Of a stretch of 64,000 nucleotides of DNA, positions 15,628-22,799 are shown in pieces. The notes beneath the pieces are model-generated. The model did no database searches, was not told where the DNA came from, and was given only the letters and a program-made list of their open reading frames with translations. This stretch comes from Pyxidicoccus caerfyrddinensis. GTDB taxonomy: Bacteria; Myxococcota; Myxococcia; Myxococcales; Myxococcaceae. Made by a program: the position numbers and the translations under genes. The DNA lies in NCBI RefSeq assembly GCF_010894405.1, contig NZ_JAAIYA010000021.1:62001-126000 (forward strand), written 5' to 3'. Numbering within the stretch: the stretch's first letter is position 1; every line of letters starts with the position of its first letter.

Positions 15628-16196
15628 GGGAGGTACACCGCCAGGAAGAGGAGCAGCCACATCACCGAAACGAAGTGCCAGCCAAGCGCCTGACGCCGCA
15701 CGGCGTCCCGCACGTCCGCGCCCCGCTTGAGGCGCACGGCGGAGAACAACGCGCCCGCGAGGACGGCGAGAACGTGCAGCCCATGCAGCGCCGTGAGTCC
15801 GTAGAAGGCAGAGGCGGGCACGCCGTCATCGGGGATGCGCAGGTGGTGATTCCACCAGGCGAGGTGCGTCCACGCCGCCTGCATGGCGACGAAGGCCGCG
15901 CCCAGCACCAGCGCCACCTTGAGGCTGCGCAGGACTCGCCGCGCGTCGTCGCGACGACGTGCGAGCACCGCGCTTCCCAGGATGAGCGGCAGGCCTGGCA
16001 GCGCGAGCAGCCACGTGGAGATGGGCAGCGGCGGCCACGGCTCGCGCATCCGGTACCAGCCGACCGCGAAGGTCAGCGAGACGAAGAACATCGTCCACGC
16101 CGCGAGCCCCAGCACCGTGCCGAGCCACCGCGTCGCCACATCCTCCCGCGACGCCTCTTCCTCGTGCGGCGCGCGCATGGACACCCTGGCCCTCAC
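15624..16196 (-). CDS. coxC: Cytochrome c oxidase subunit III
   Basis: A 190-residue membrane protein with five hydrophobic helices and the subunit III segments AWTMFFVSLTFAVGWYRMR, FYGLTALHGLHVLAVLAG and ALGWHFVSVMWLLLFLAVYLP. It belongs to the short, five-helix form without the first two helices of the seven-helix type. It overlaps both coxA (upstream) and the cytochrome c gene (downstream) by 4 bases, so expression is coupled. Confidence 0.92.
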   Translation of the reverse strand: MRARVSMRAPHEEEASREDVATRWLGTVLGLAAWTMFFVSLTFAVGWYRMREPWPPLPISTWLLALPGLPLILGSAVLARRRDDARRVLRSLKVALVLGAAFVAMQAAWTHLAWWNHHLRIPDDGVPASAFYGLTALHGLHVLAVLAGALFSAVRLKRGADVRDAVRRQALGWHFVSVMWLLLFLAVYLP

Positions 16197-17947
16197 GCGG
16201 CACCTCCCGACGTGGACACGCGGCCCGGTTCCTCCGCGTCCACCGGGCCCGGCTCCGTCTCGGCGGCGTCCGGCATCGGCTCCGCCTGACCCATCCAGTC
16301 ACGGCCCAGCTGCGCGAGCACCTCGGGTTGGGACAGCGCATGCGGCCCCCGCAGGACCTCGGGCACGGGGTCATAGTTCCACGCGGGCGGCGGGCTCGGG
16401 GCACATGTCCACTCGAGCGTCCCCACCTTCCACGGGTTCGCGCCCACGGCCCTGCCCCTCGCCAACGTCCAGACGAGGTTCACGATGAACAACACCTGCG
16501 CCGCGCCGAGCAGGAACGCGCACGCCGACGTCCACTGGTTCAGCGGCAGCAGGTGCTTCAGGTACGTGTACTGGTACGGGTCATACAGCCGCCGCAATTG
16601 GCCCGCGTAGCCCGCCGCGAGCTGCCCGCCGAACACGCCGAGGAACAGCACCGCGCTCGACAGCACGTGCGCCTTCGCGAGCCCCTCGTGCAGCGCCCGC
16701 CCGAACATCTTCGGGAACCAGAAGTAGAGGCCCGCGAAGACGGCGAGGAAGCTCGCCGCGCCCATCGTCAGGTGGAAGTGGCCCACCACCCACAGCGTCC
16801 CGTGCAGCGGCACGTCCGTGGCCACCGCGCCCAGCGACAGGCCCGTGATGCCGCCCAGGCCGAACACAATCATCGTGGACAGCGCCGCGAGCATCGGCGA
16901 CGTCAGCCGCACGCTGCCCCTCCACAGCGTCATCAGCCAGTTGAGGTACATCACCTCCGCGGGCAGGGAGATGAGCAGCGTCAGCACCATGAACGTGCGC
17001 CCGAGCAGCGGCGACATCCCGCTCGTGAACAGGTGGTGCGCGTACACGAGCCCGCTCAGCGCCGTCACCGTGCCCATGGCCCCCGCCGTCAGCCGGTAGC
17101 CGTGCGCGGGCTTGCGGCTGAAGAAGGCCACGAAGTCACCCACCATCCCCCACGCGGGGAGAATCAGGATGTAGACCTCCGGGTGGCCGAACAGCCAGAA
17201 GAGGTGCTGGTACACCACCGGGTCGCCGCCTCCGCCCACCGCCGCCGCACCCGCGATGAAGAACTGCGTGCCCAGCAGCCGGTCCATGAGCAGCAGCGCC
17301 GTGGCCGCCGCCAGCACCGGCACGAACAGCACGTTCAGCACCGAGGCGAAGAACAGCCCCCACACCGTCAGCGACAGCCTGCCCCATGTCATCCCGGGCG
17401 CGCGGCACCGCACCACGGTGACGATGAAGTTGAGCCCGTAGAGGAACGCGGATGCCCCCGCGCACAGCACGGCCACCGTCACCAGCGTCTGCCCCAGGCC
17501 CGGAGTGAAGGCCGGCGTCGACAGCGGCGGATATGACGTCCACCCCGCGCTCGCCGGGCCGAGCCGCACCGCGAACGAGCCCAGCACCAGCGCTCCGCCG
17601 AGCGCGTAGAGCCAGAAGCCCACCACCGACAGCCGGGGGAACGCGAGGCCTCGCGCGCCAATGGACAGCGGCAGGACGAAGTGACCCAGCGCCCCGAAGA
17701 GCAGCGGTGTCACCGCGAAGAAAATCATGATGAGGCCGTGCATGGTGAACACGGCCGTGTATGCCGGCGGAGTCAGCGCGCCGCGCGACTCGGGGAGCGC
17801 CCACGCCAGCCCGGGCACCGGCTGTCCCGGATATGCCCACTGCCAGCGGATGAGCAGCGCGAGCAGTCCTCCGAGCAACAGGAAGCCCAACCCGCTCCAC
17901 AGGTACCGCCGCGCCACGGCCTTGTGGTCCGAGGAGAAGAGGCTCAT
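16193..17947 (-). CDS. coxA: Heme-copper oxidase subunit I, divergent in proton-channel residues
   Basis: A 584-residue, 12-helix subunit. Metal ligands are all present: H70 (TMHGLIMIFF) and H392 for the low-spin haem, H255 with the cross-linking Tyr259 (FGHPEVYI) and H304-H305 for CuB, H390 for the active haem. By eye alignment to the standard A-type enzyme, the D-channel residues are changed: the Asn of GNYFVP is His89, the Asp of GAPDMAFPR is Gly100 (GARGLAFPR), and the following Asn is Ser107. The K-channel Lys (GIKIFSW) aligns to Met333 in AEVMYLNW. Glu257 of HPEVY is kept. The start is ATG 17947, overlapping the coxB stop; the frame is open further upstream inside coxB but that part is shadow. 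Confidence 0.93.
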   Translation of the reverse strand: MSLFSSDHKAVARRYLWSGLGFLLLGGLLALLIRWQWAYPGQPVPGLAWALPESRGALTPPAYTAVFTMHGLIMIFFAVTPLLFGALGHFVLPLSIGARGLAFPRLSVVGFWLYALGGALVLGSFAVRLGPASAGWTSYPPLSTPAFTPGLGQTLVTVAVLCAGASAFLYGLNFIVTVVRCRAPGMTWGRLSLTVWGLFFASVLNVLFVPVLAAATALLLMDRLLGTQFFIAGAAAVGGGGDPVVYQHLFWLFGHPEVYILILPAWGMVGDFVAFFSRKPAHGYRLTAGAMGTVTALSGLVYAHHLFTSGMSPLLGRTFMVLTLLISLPAEVMYLNWLMTLWRGSVRLTSPMLAALSTMIVFGLGGITGLSLGAVATDVPLHGTLWVVGHFHLTMGAASFLAVFAGLYFWFPKMFGRALHEGLAKAHVLSSAVLFLGVFGGQLAAGYAGQLRRLYDPYQYTYLKHLLPLNQWTSACAFLLGAAQVLFIVNLVWTLARGRAVGANPWKVGTLEWTCAPSPPPAWNYDPVPEVLRGPHALSQPEVLAQLGRDWMGQAEPMPDAAETEPGPVDAEEPGRVSTSGGAA

Positions 17948-18975
17948 GGCGCCTTCCACTCCCAGCCCCAGTGGGCCGCGAGGTCCTCCGCGTCGTACGC
18001 CTGCGTGGCCTGCTTGCCCGCCTCGCGCAGCCAGGTGGCGTAGGACTCCGGAGACATGGCCGTGAGCACGCCGCGCATCCGGTAGTGGCTGGTGCCGCAG
18101 TGCTGGTAGCAGGCCGCCTCCCACGCACCCTCGCGAGCGGCCTGGAACCAGGTCTGGTTCACCCGGCCCGGAATCGCATCCAGCTTCACGCGGAAGTGCG
18201 GCAGCGAGAAGCCATGCACCACGTCCGTGGACACGAGCTGCACCCAGACGGGAGCACCCACCGGGACGCGCAGGTCGTTCCACGTCACCACATCATCGGG
18301 AGTGCCGAAGCGGCCGTCCGCTCCGGCGTACCGCGCTTCCCAGGACCACTGGTGCGCGTTGATTTCGATGCGCACCGTGCGCGGGTCCTCTGCGGGCACG
18401 TGGAAGTTCCACAGCACGTCGCGCAGGTAGCCCTCCGAGCCCAGCAGCAACGACCCATCCACCACAGCGAACGCACCGAGCGCCAGGCCCAGCACCCACG
18501 CTCGCGAGCGCCGCGTTCCTCCGTCGGATGCGGCCTGCTTAGCCTGGTGGAATCGCCAGACCGCCAGCACCAACCACCCGAGTGCCACCGCGATGAGCAC
18601 CGCGTCGAAGCGATGGCTCGACGCGAGCAACTCGTCGATGCGGTGTCCGTGCGTGCTTGCGTCCTCGGGGAGCGAGAGCGTCAAGGCGTCGCGCGGAGTG
18701 TCCGTGGTTGAAGTGCCCGGAGCGACGGCCGGGACCAGGGCGTCGCGCGGAGCATCCGTGGTCGAAGTGCCCGGAGCGACGGCCGGGACCAGGGCGTCGC
18801 GCGGAGCATCCGTGGTCGAAGTGCCCGGAGCGACGGCCGGGACCAGGGCGTCTCGCGGAGTGTCCGTGGTTGAAGTACCCGGAGCGACGGCCGGGACGTG
18901 AGCGGGTGGGGGCGACGACGGCGGCACCGACGCGAACAGCGCGCCCGAGCTCGAGCCAGCGGGCAGCACCTTCAC
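17944..18975 (-). CDS. coxB: Cytochrome c oxidase subunit II (CuA) with repeat-containing N-terminus
   Basis: A 343-residue subunit II. The N-terminal 100 residues hold four tandem 18-residue repeats (VPAVAPGTSTTD plus D/A-PRDAL). Two hydrophobic helices follow (DAVLIAVALGWLVLAVW and SRAWVLGLALGAFAVVD), then the cupredoxin domain with NAHQWSWEARY, VVHGFSLPHF and the CuA loop CYQHCGTSHYRM. All CuA ligands are present; the usual Glu between the two Cys is Gln, as in B-type enzymes (CNQYCG). The ATG lies 4 bases inside the preceding small gene, so that gene and coxB are coupled. No cytochrome c domain is fused; the operon encodes a separate one. Confidence 0.92.
   Translation of the reverse strand: MKVLPAGSSSGALFASVPPSSPPPAHVPAVAPGTSTTDTPRDALVPAVAPGTSTTDAPRDALVPAVAPGTSTTDAPRDALVPAVAPGTSTTDTPRDALTLSLPEDASTHGHRIDELLASSHRFDAVLIAVALGWLVLAVWRFHQAKQAASDGGTRRSRAWVLGLALGAFAVVDGSLLLGSEGYLRDVLWNFHVPAEDPRTVRIEINAHQWSWEARYAGADGRFGTPDDVVTWNDLRVPVGAPVWVQLVSTDVVHGFSLPHFRVKLDAIPGRVNQTWFQAAREGAWEAACYQHCGTSHYRMRGVLTAMSPESYATWLREAGKQATQAYDAEDLAAHWGWEWKAP
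18686..18897. repeat. Four tandem 54-bp repeats inside coxB
   Basis: Units start at 18686, 18740, 18794 and 18848. Copies 2 and 3 appear identical. Copies 1 and 4 share variant bases (GTGTCC and GGTTGAA instead of GCATCC and GGTCGAA). The unit is 18 codons, so copy-number change keeps the frame. The pattern points to recent in-frame expansion. Confidence 0.9.
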
Positions 18976-19169
18976 AGGCGCTCCTCGCGCATCGCCCGCC
19001 GTGCGGCCCAGACACCGACCCCCACGAGCAGGAACGGCGCGAGCACCAGTGCCCCCAATAACAGTGCCGAGCGCATCGTGGACTCAGGTGCCCGCAGCGT
19101 GCAGGAGGGACACGCGAGCACATCCGTCGGGAGCACCCCCAGGAGCATCGCGAAGAGCGAAGCCATCAT
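18972..19169 (-). CDS. Small membrane protein at head of the oxidase operon
   Basis: A 65-residue protein beginning MMASLFAMLLG. It has a short hydrophobic or signal-like N-terminus, then CPSCTLRAPESTM, then one strong membrane helix (SALLLGALVLAPFLLVGVGVW) and a basic tail. Its stop overlaps the coxB start. It is first in the operon with the oxidase subunits, so it is likely an accessory or assembly component. CPSC resembles a metal-binding or redox pair, but I do not recognise the family. The start could be either of the two adjacent Met codons; the longer open frame upstream is not supported. Confidence 0.75.
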   Translation of the reverse strand: MMASLFAMLLGVLPTDVLACPSCTLRAPESTMRSALLLGALVLAPFLLVGVGVWAARRAMREERL

Positions 19170-19595
19170 GGGGAACGGCGCCCTGCCCTTCGCGTATGGA
19201 AGGTGGGGTGTCGTGTCACTGCCGGAGGTGGAGCACTCGGCGGGCATCACTCCCTCTCGGGTAGCACGCGGCCCCGGTCCCCTCAAGACACCGGCGACTT
19301 CCACCCGCCCCCTGCTTCGCCGCCTGGCGTGCCGCGCCTCGGAGGAGCTGGGCGGGCAGCGGGGGGGCACCCGCGTTGCCTCCGCCAACGGAGGCGCCTG
19401 GTCTTGTGTGCACAGCAGGGAGCGGGTCGGCCCGCGCCCGCCTTCGCCGAGGGAACGCGCCGGACCTGCTCGCTCTCCGCGAGCCTGCCTGCCCCCGAGA
19501 CGGACGTGCGCCACCTACATCCCGTGAGAAGTCATGATGTCGCAGGGGGGCCGCCCGCGCTTGTGCCGGCCCCGGGCTTCCGTTACCTGGGGGCC
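19170..19595. other. Divergent promoter region between oxidase operon and SCO1 gene
   Basis: 426 bp that must contain both promoters. A perfect 7-bp hairpin (GCCTCCG-CCAA-CGGAGGC) lies at 19378-19395. No supported gene. The shared region makes co-regulation of the oxidase and its copper assembly factor plausible. Confidence 0.5.
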
Positions 19596-20255
19596 ATGTC
19601 CGCCGAATCCACCCTCGCGGCCCCTCCGGTCCGTCTCACCCAGCGTCCCGGTTTCTGGGCCGGCATCGCCGTCGTCGCGCTCGGCATCACGCTCGCGGCC
19701 GGTGTCGCCCTGATGCGTGGCCGGAGTGAGCCACTGCCCCAGCTCGGCGCCATGCCGGAGTTCACCTTCACCCGTCATGACGGCCAGCCCTTCGGCAGTG
19801 CCCAGCTCCGGGGACGGCCCTTCGTGGCCAACTTCATCTTCACCCGCTGCCCCACCATCTGCCCCGCTTTCACGCGGAAGATGGTCGGCGTGCAGGAGCG
19901 CACCGCGTCGCTCGGAGCGGGGCTCCAGCTCGTCTCCTTCTCCGTCGACCCGAAGTACGACACGCCCGAGCGACTCGCCGAGTACGGCCAGCGCCACGGC
20001 GCCGACTTCACCCGGTGGAGCTTCCTCACCGGTGACTACGAGCAGCTCAAGGACACCATCGTCCACGGCTTCAAGATCAGCATGGGCCGCGAGGCCGGCG
20101 CGCCCGAGGACGACCTGCTCTCCATCTTCCACGGCACCCACTTCGTCCTCGTGGACCGCGACGGGCAGATTCGCGGCTACTACGACAGCGCGGACAGCGA
20201 CTCCACCGAGCGCCTCATCCGCGACGTCGAGCGGCTGAACAGCGAAGGGCACTGA
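19596..20255 (+). CDS. SCO1/SenC-type copper assembly protein
   Basis: A 219-residue membrane-anchored thioredoxin-fold protein. One N-terminal helix (GFWAGIAVVALGITLAAGVAL) precedes the domain. The copper-binding pair is in FTRCPTICPAFT and the distal His is in FHGTHFVLVDRDG, all as in SCO1/PrrC. It delivers copper to the CuA site of subunit II. It is transcribed divergently from the coxBAC operon, fitting that role. The ATG at 19596 is chosen because the membrane anchor starts just after; the upstream open frame has no family character. Confidence 0.93.
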   Translation: MSAESTLAAPPVRLTQRPGFWAGIAVVALGITLAAGVALMRGRSEPLPQLGAMPEFTFTRHDGQPFGSAQLRGRPFVANFIFTRCPTICPAFTRKMVGVQERTASLGAGLQLVSFSVDPKYDTPERLAEYGQRHGADFTRWSFLTGDYEQLKDTIVHGFKISMGREAGAPEDDLLSIFHGTHFVLVDRDGQIRGYYDSADSDSTERLIRDVERLNSEGH

Positions 20256-20437
20256 GCGGAGCAGCGACCTCCGGGACAGCAAGCCCCGGCGGCGCGAAGA
20301 GGACGGCCGCCGACCCAGGGCTCTCCTGGGTGGCGTCGTGGGCCTGTCTCCCGCGGTGCTTCCATGACCGGCGGCCGGAGCCTTGTGGCGCTCGGGCTAT
20401 CGCGCTCCGTCTTCCATCCGCCCAGCCCGCGGCCGAT

Positions 20438-20690
20438 CGGCGTGGAAGAAACCTTCACTCCATGAGTCCGCCCTGCCCGGCGACCGGCCGACGCGGAAGG
20501 AACCTTCATTCCGCGAGTCACCCCCAGCCCGGGGCCAGCCGACGCGGAAGGAACCTTCATTCCGCGAGTCACCCCAGCCCGGAGACCCGCCGGCGCGGAA
20601 GGAACCTTCATTCCACCAGGTCCGCCCTGCCCGGAGACCCGCCGGCGCGGAAGGAACCTTCATTCCGCGAGTCGGCCCCACAGAACCCAG
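20438..20690. repeat. Five-copy 51-bp tandem repeat with internal palindrome
   Basis: The core GCGGAAGGAACCTTCATTCC recurs with starts near 20441, 20492, 20543, 20594 and 20646 (spacing 51, 51, 51, 52). The first copy is the most diverged. Each core is a near-palindrome (GGAAGG/CCTTC within GCGGAA/TTCCGC). The one-base slip before the last copy breaks any reading frame, so the array is probably non-coding. Confidence 0.85.
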
Positions 20691-20769
20691 CCCCCCGCAA
20701 CGCCAAAGGGCCGGCCCCGTACCTTCACGGGAAGCCAGCCCCTTCGGAACCCGGTACCCCGCAAAGCCG

Positions 20770-20817
20770 GAGGGCCGGCCCCGCACCTTCGCGGGAAACC
20801 GGCCCTCTCGTTTGCTT
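20770..20817 (-). terminator. Compound hairpin terminator
   Basis: GAGGGCCGG and CCGGCCCTC form a perfect 9-bp stem, with a nested CCCGC/GCGGG hairpin inside. It lies 24 bp past the stop of the leftward gene at 20841 and could also stop SCO1 transcription. T-rich sequence follows on the plus side only (TCGTTTGCTT). Confidence 0.65.
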
Positions 20818-20840
20818 CATCGCGCCAGGGGCGCGAGTGC

Positions 20841-21281
20841 TCACTCCACGAAGCGGGCGTGGTTCTGCGCGATGATGTTCTGGAAGTTCTGGAGGCCGAA
20901 CGGGTTCTCCGAGAACGCACCGACCTTGTCCGCCGCCGTCTTCACGCTCTGGGCGATCTTGGTCAGGTCCTCCAGCTTGGGGGCCAGCTTCGAGAGGAAG
21001 CCCAGGCCGCCCAGGGGACCCTCGCCCAGCAGGGACGACGCGCCCTTCTTCACCAGGCCCTCCGCGATGGGGCCGAGGAACTTGCCCACGAACGGGAGGT
21101 TGCCGACCTTCTCGCCAATCTTCTTGGCGATGGGGGCCACCAGCTCGCCCACCGGCTTCTTCAGGAACTCGAGCGCCTTGCCGCCGATGTTCGCGATGCC
21201 GCCAGCGACCTTGCTGACCGTCTCCGCGACCTTGCTAACCGTCTGAGTGACCTTGCTGACGATCTTGCCGATGCCGCCCAT
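20841..21281 (-). CDS. Lys-rich amphipathic helical protein, unknown function
   Basis: A 146-residue protein with AAGGGG 7 bases before the ATG. The first 30 residues are heptad-like repeats of VSKVxxT (IVSKVTQTVSKVAETVSKVA). Gly-rich and hydrophobic amphipathic helices follow (GKALEFLKKPVGELVAPIAKK, LPFVGKFLGPIAEGLVKKG, GGLGFLSKLAPKLEDL). There is no signal peptide or standard transmembrane helix. The pattern resembles membrane-surface or self-assembling helical proteins, but I do not recognise the family. It is preceded by an unusually AT-rich 150-bp region and by another Lys-rich small protein gene. Confidence 0.78.
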   Translation of the reverse strand: MGGIGKIVSKVTQTVSKVAETVSKVAGGIANIGGKALEFLKKPVGELVAPIAKKIGEKVGNLPFVGKFLGPIAEGLVKKGASSLLGEGPLGGLGFLSKLAPKLEDLTKIAQSVKTAADKVGAFSENPFGLQNFQNIIAQNHARFVE

Positions 21282-21359
21282 GGTAGTACCCCTTGGATTT
21301 CTTGAAGTTTGAGGAGGATTTTGTGCCGGAGATGAAGCTCGAAAGGATTCTCGGGACAG

Positions 21360-21397
21360 CGGCCGAATTGTTTCCTCAGTGATTTATCGGCCGAATT
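21360..21397. promoter_or_regulatory. Direct repeat in AT-rich promoter region
   Basis: CGGCCGAATT occurs twice, at 21360 and 21388 (28 bp apart), in a locally AT-rich stretch upstream of the leftward 146-residue gene. It could be an operator pair. No regulator is identified. Confidence 0.3.
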
Positions 21398-21428
21398 TCA
21401 TTCCCGGCACGTCCTGCCCGAGACGGGG

Positions 21429-21884
21429 TTACGCGCGGTTACCACCGCTCCCGCCCCGCTTGAGCTGATCCAGCAGCGCCTTCTGGGCGGCGGGGTCCTG
21501 CGGGGCGACGGCCTGCTCCTGCTGCGGTGACAGCGAGGGCTTTCCGGCGGACCCCTTCTCCTGGGTGAACTTGGACGCCTCGAAGTCCGGGGGTGAGCCG
21601 GGCAGCTCGCCCTTCATGCCCTTGACGATGAGGGTGGCGACCTCGTCGGTGGACATGGGGGTGAAGCCGTTCTTCTTCAGCTCCTCGTCGGAGACGACGG
21701 CGAGCTCGGGCTCCTTGTCCTTGTCCTGGGCGTACTTGAGGACCAGCTCCACGTAGTCCTCGAGCTTCATGCTCACGGCTTCGGCGATCTTCTTCGTCTC
21801 CGGGTCCTTGAGCAGCTCGGCACGGACCACCTCGACGGGCCGCTTGAGACCCCGCTTCGGCTTGTTGGCGTTCTCCTGCGTCAT
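21429..21884 (-). CDS. Hypothetical small soluble charged protein
   Basis: A 151-residue protein. The N-terminus is basic (MTQENANKPKRGLKRPVEVV). A helical, acidic middle follows (KKIAEAVSMKLEDYVELVLKYAQDKDKEPE), then a Gln/Pro/Ala-rich tail ending in KRGGSGGNRA. There is no signal, membrane segment or known motif. It is transcribed with, and about 150 bp upstream of, the amphipathic helical gene, so the two may work together. Function unknown. Confidence 0.75.
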   Translation of the reverse strand: MTQENANKPKRGLKRPVEVVRAELLKDPETKKIAEAVSMKLEDYVELVLKYAQDKDKEPELAVVSDEELKKNGFTPMSTDEVATLIVKGMKGELPGSPPDFEASKFTQEKGSAGKPSLSPQQEQAVAPQDPAAQKALLDQLKRGGSGGNRA

Positions 21885-21945
21885 GTCTTGCTCCGGGATG
21901 GGGGTGGGAGAGGCAGTGCGTCAACCTTAACCCAGTTTTCCCGGT

Positions 21946-22479
21946 TCACACATTCCCGCCCGGATTGGACTCCGGCGCCGCGGCGAGCGCGCGCTGGTAC
22001 ACCGCCAGGTCCCCGGCCGAAAAGAGCACCACCGTGACCTTGTCGAGCTGAGGCAGCCGCGCCAGCGCCGCCTGCATCTCCCGCAGGGCGATGGGCGCGG
22101 CCTTTTCGATGGGGAAGCCGTAGGCGCCGGTGGAGATGGAGGGGAACGCCACCGAGCGCAGCCCGTGCTGCTCCACCAGCGCGAAGACGCTCTTGTAGCA
22201 GCGCGCGAGCACCGCCTCCTCGGACTGGTTGCCGCCCCGCCACACCGGGCCCACGGTGTGGATGACGTGGCGCGCGGGGAGGCGGTAGCCCTTCGTCAGC
22301 TTCGCCTGGCCTTGCGGACAGCGGCCCAGGGTGCGGCACTCGGCGAGCAGCTCCGGGCCGGCCGCGCGGTGGATGGCGCCGTCCACGCCGCTGCCTCCCA
22401 GCAACGAGGTGTTGGCGGCGTTGACGATGGCGTCCGCGGCGACCTTCGTGATGTCTCCCTGCACGAGCTCCAGCTTCAC
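21946..22479 (-). CDS. Macrodomain protein (O-acetyl-ADP-ribose deacetylase type)
   Basis: A 177-residue stand-alone macrodomain. The GTG start at 22479 follows GGGAGGGAAC and gives the family N-terminus VKLELVQGDITKVAADAIVNAAN. Ligand-loop motifs are complete: IVNAANTSLLGGSGVDGAIHRAAG and later SISTGAYGFPIEKAA. This group (YmdB/MacroD-like) hydrolyses O-acetyl-ADP-ribose or removes ADP-ribose from acidic residues. No PARP-like toxin or sirtuin is adjacent, so the substrate is not set by context. The frame stays open upstream without domain character. Confidence 0.93.
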   Translation of the reverse strand: MKLELVQGDITKVAADAIVNAANTSLLGGSGVDGAIHRAAGPELLAECRTLGRCPQGQAKLTKGYRLPARHVIHTVGPVWRGGNQSEEAVLARCYKSVFALVEQHGLRSVAFPSISTGAYGFPIEKAAPIALREMQAALARLPQLDKVTVVLFSAGDLAVYQRALAAAPESNPGGNV

Positions 22480-22799
22480 GTTCCCTCCCGCGTGGATGCG
22501 GCGCACCGGGGACGGCACGCCAGCACACCGGCTGACAGGATGGGAGACGATGGCGAAACACACCGCCACGAGCTTCGGGCCGCGAACAGACGCGCGGGCG
22601 CGGCGCCCTCCCTCACGGGTGGGCACCGTCCTGGTGAAGCGCGGGCCCCCTCACAGGTGGGCACCCCGTTTCGGTGAAGCGCGGACCCCGCCCCGGTGAG
22701 CCGCGCCGCGCCTCGGTGAAGCGTGGGCCCCCGCCTCAGCGGACCGCGCACCTCGCCTCGGTGAAGCGCGGGCCCCCGCCTCAGCGGACCGCGTTCCTC
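22480..22799. repeat. Repeat-bearing region with two 45-bp tandem copies
   Basis: About 300 bp between the macrodomain gene and the next leftward gene. Tandem 45-bp units start at 22710 and 22755, each reading CCTCGGTGAAGCG then GGGCCCCCGCCTCAGCGGACC. Looser relatives of GGTGAAGCGCGG occur from about 22633. The second unit runs into the last codons of the AAA-like gene, so the repeat contributes to that protein's C-terminus. Nothing else is seen. Confidence 0.65.

Larger units (their letters stand above)
20256..20840. other. Repeat-rich convergent intergenic region
   Basis: 585 bp between the SCO1 gene and a leftward gene. It contains the five-copy 51-bp tandem array, two diverged copies of a GGCCGGCCCCG-ACCTTC-CGGGAA unit around 20713 and 20773, and a strong hairpin at 20770-20807. 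I see no supported gene. Confidence 0.7.

Noticed and set aside
20438-20690. CRISPR array
   Set aside because: The units are contiguous with about 51-bp period and no unique spacers, and no cas gene is nearby. It is an ordinary tandem repeat.
20383-21246. A repeat-encoded plus-strand protein with RKEPSFRES-type units
   Set aside because: The frame depends on the repeat period, lacks a ribosome site, slips in the last copy relative to the repeat, and overlaps the leftward 146-residue gene.
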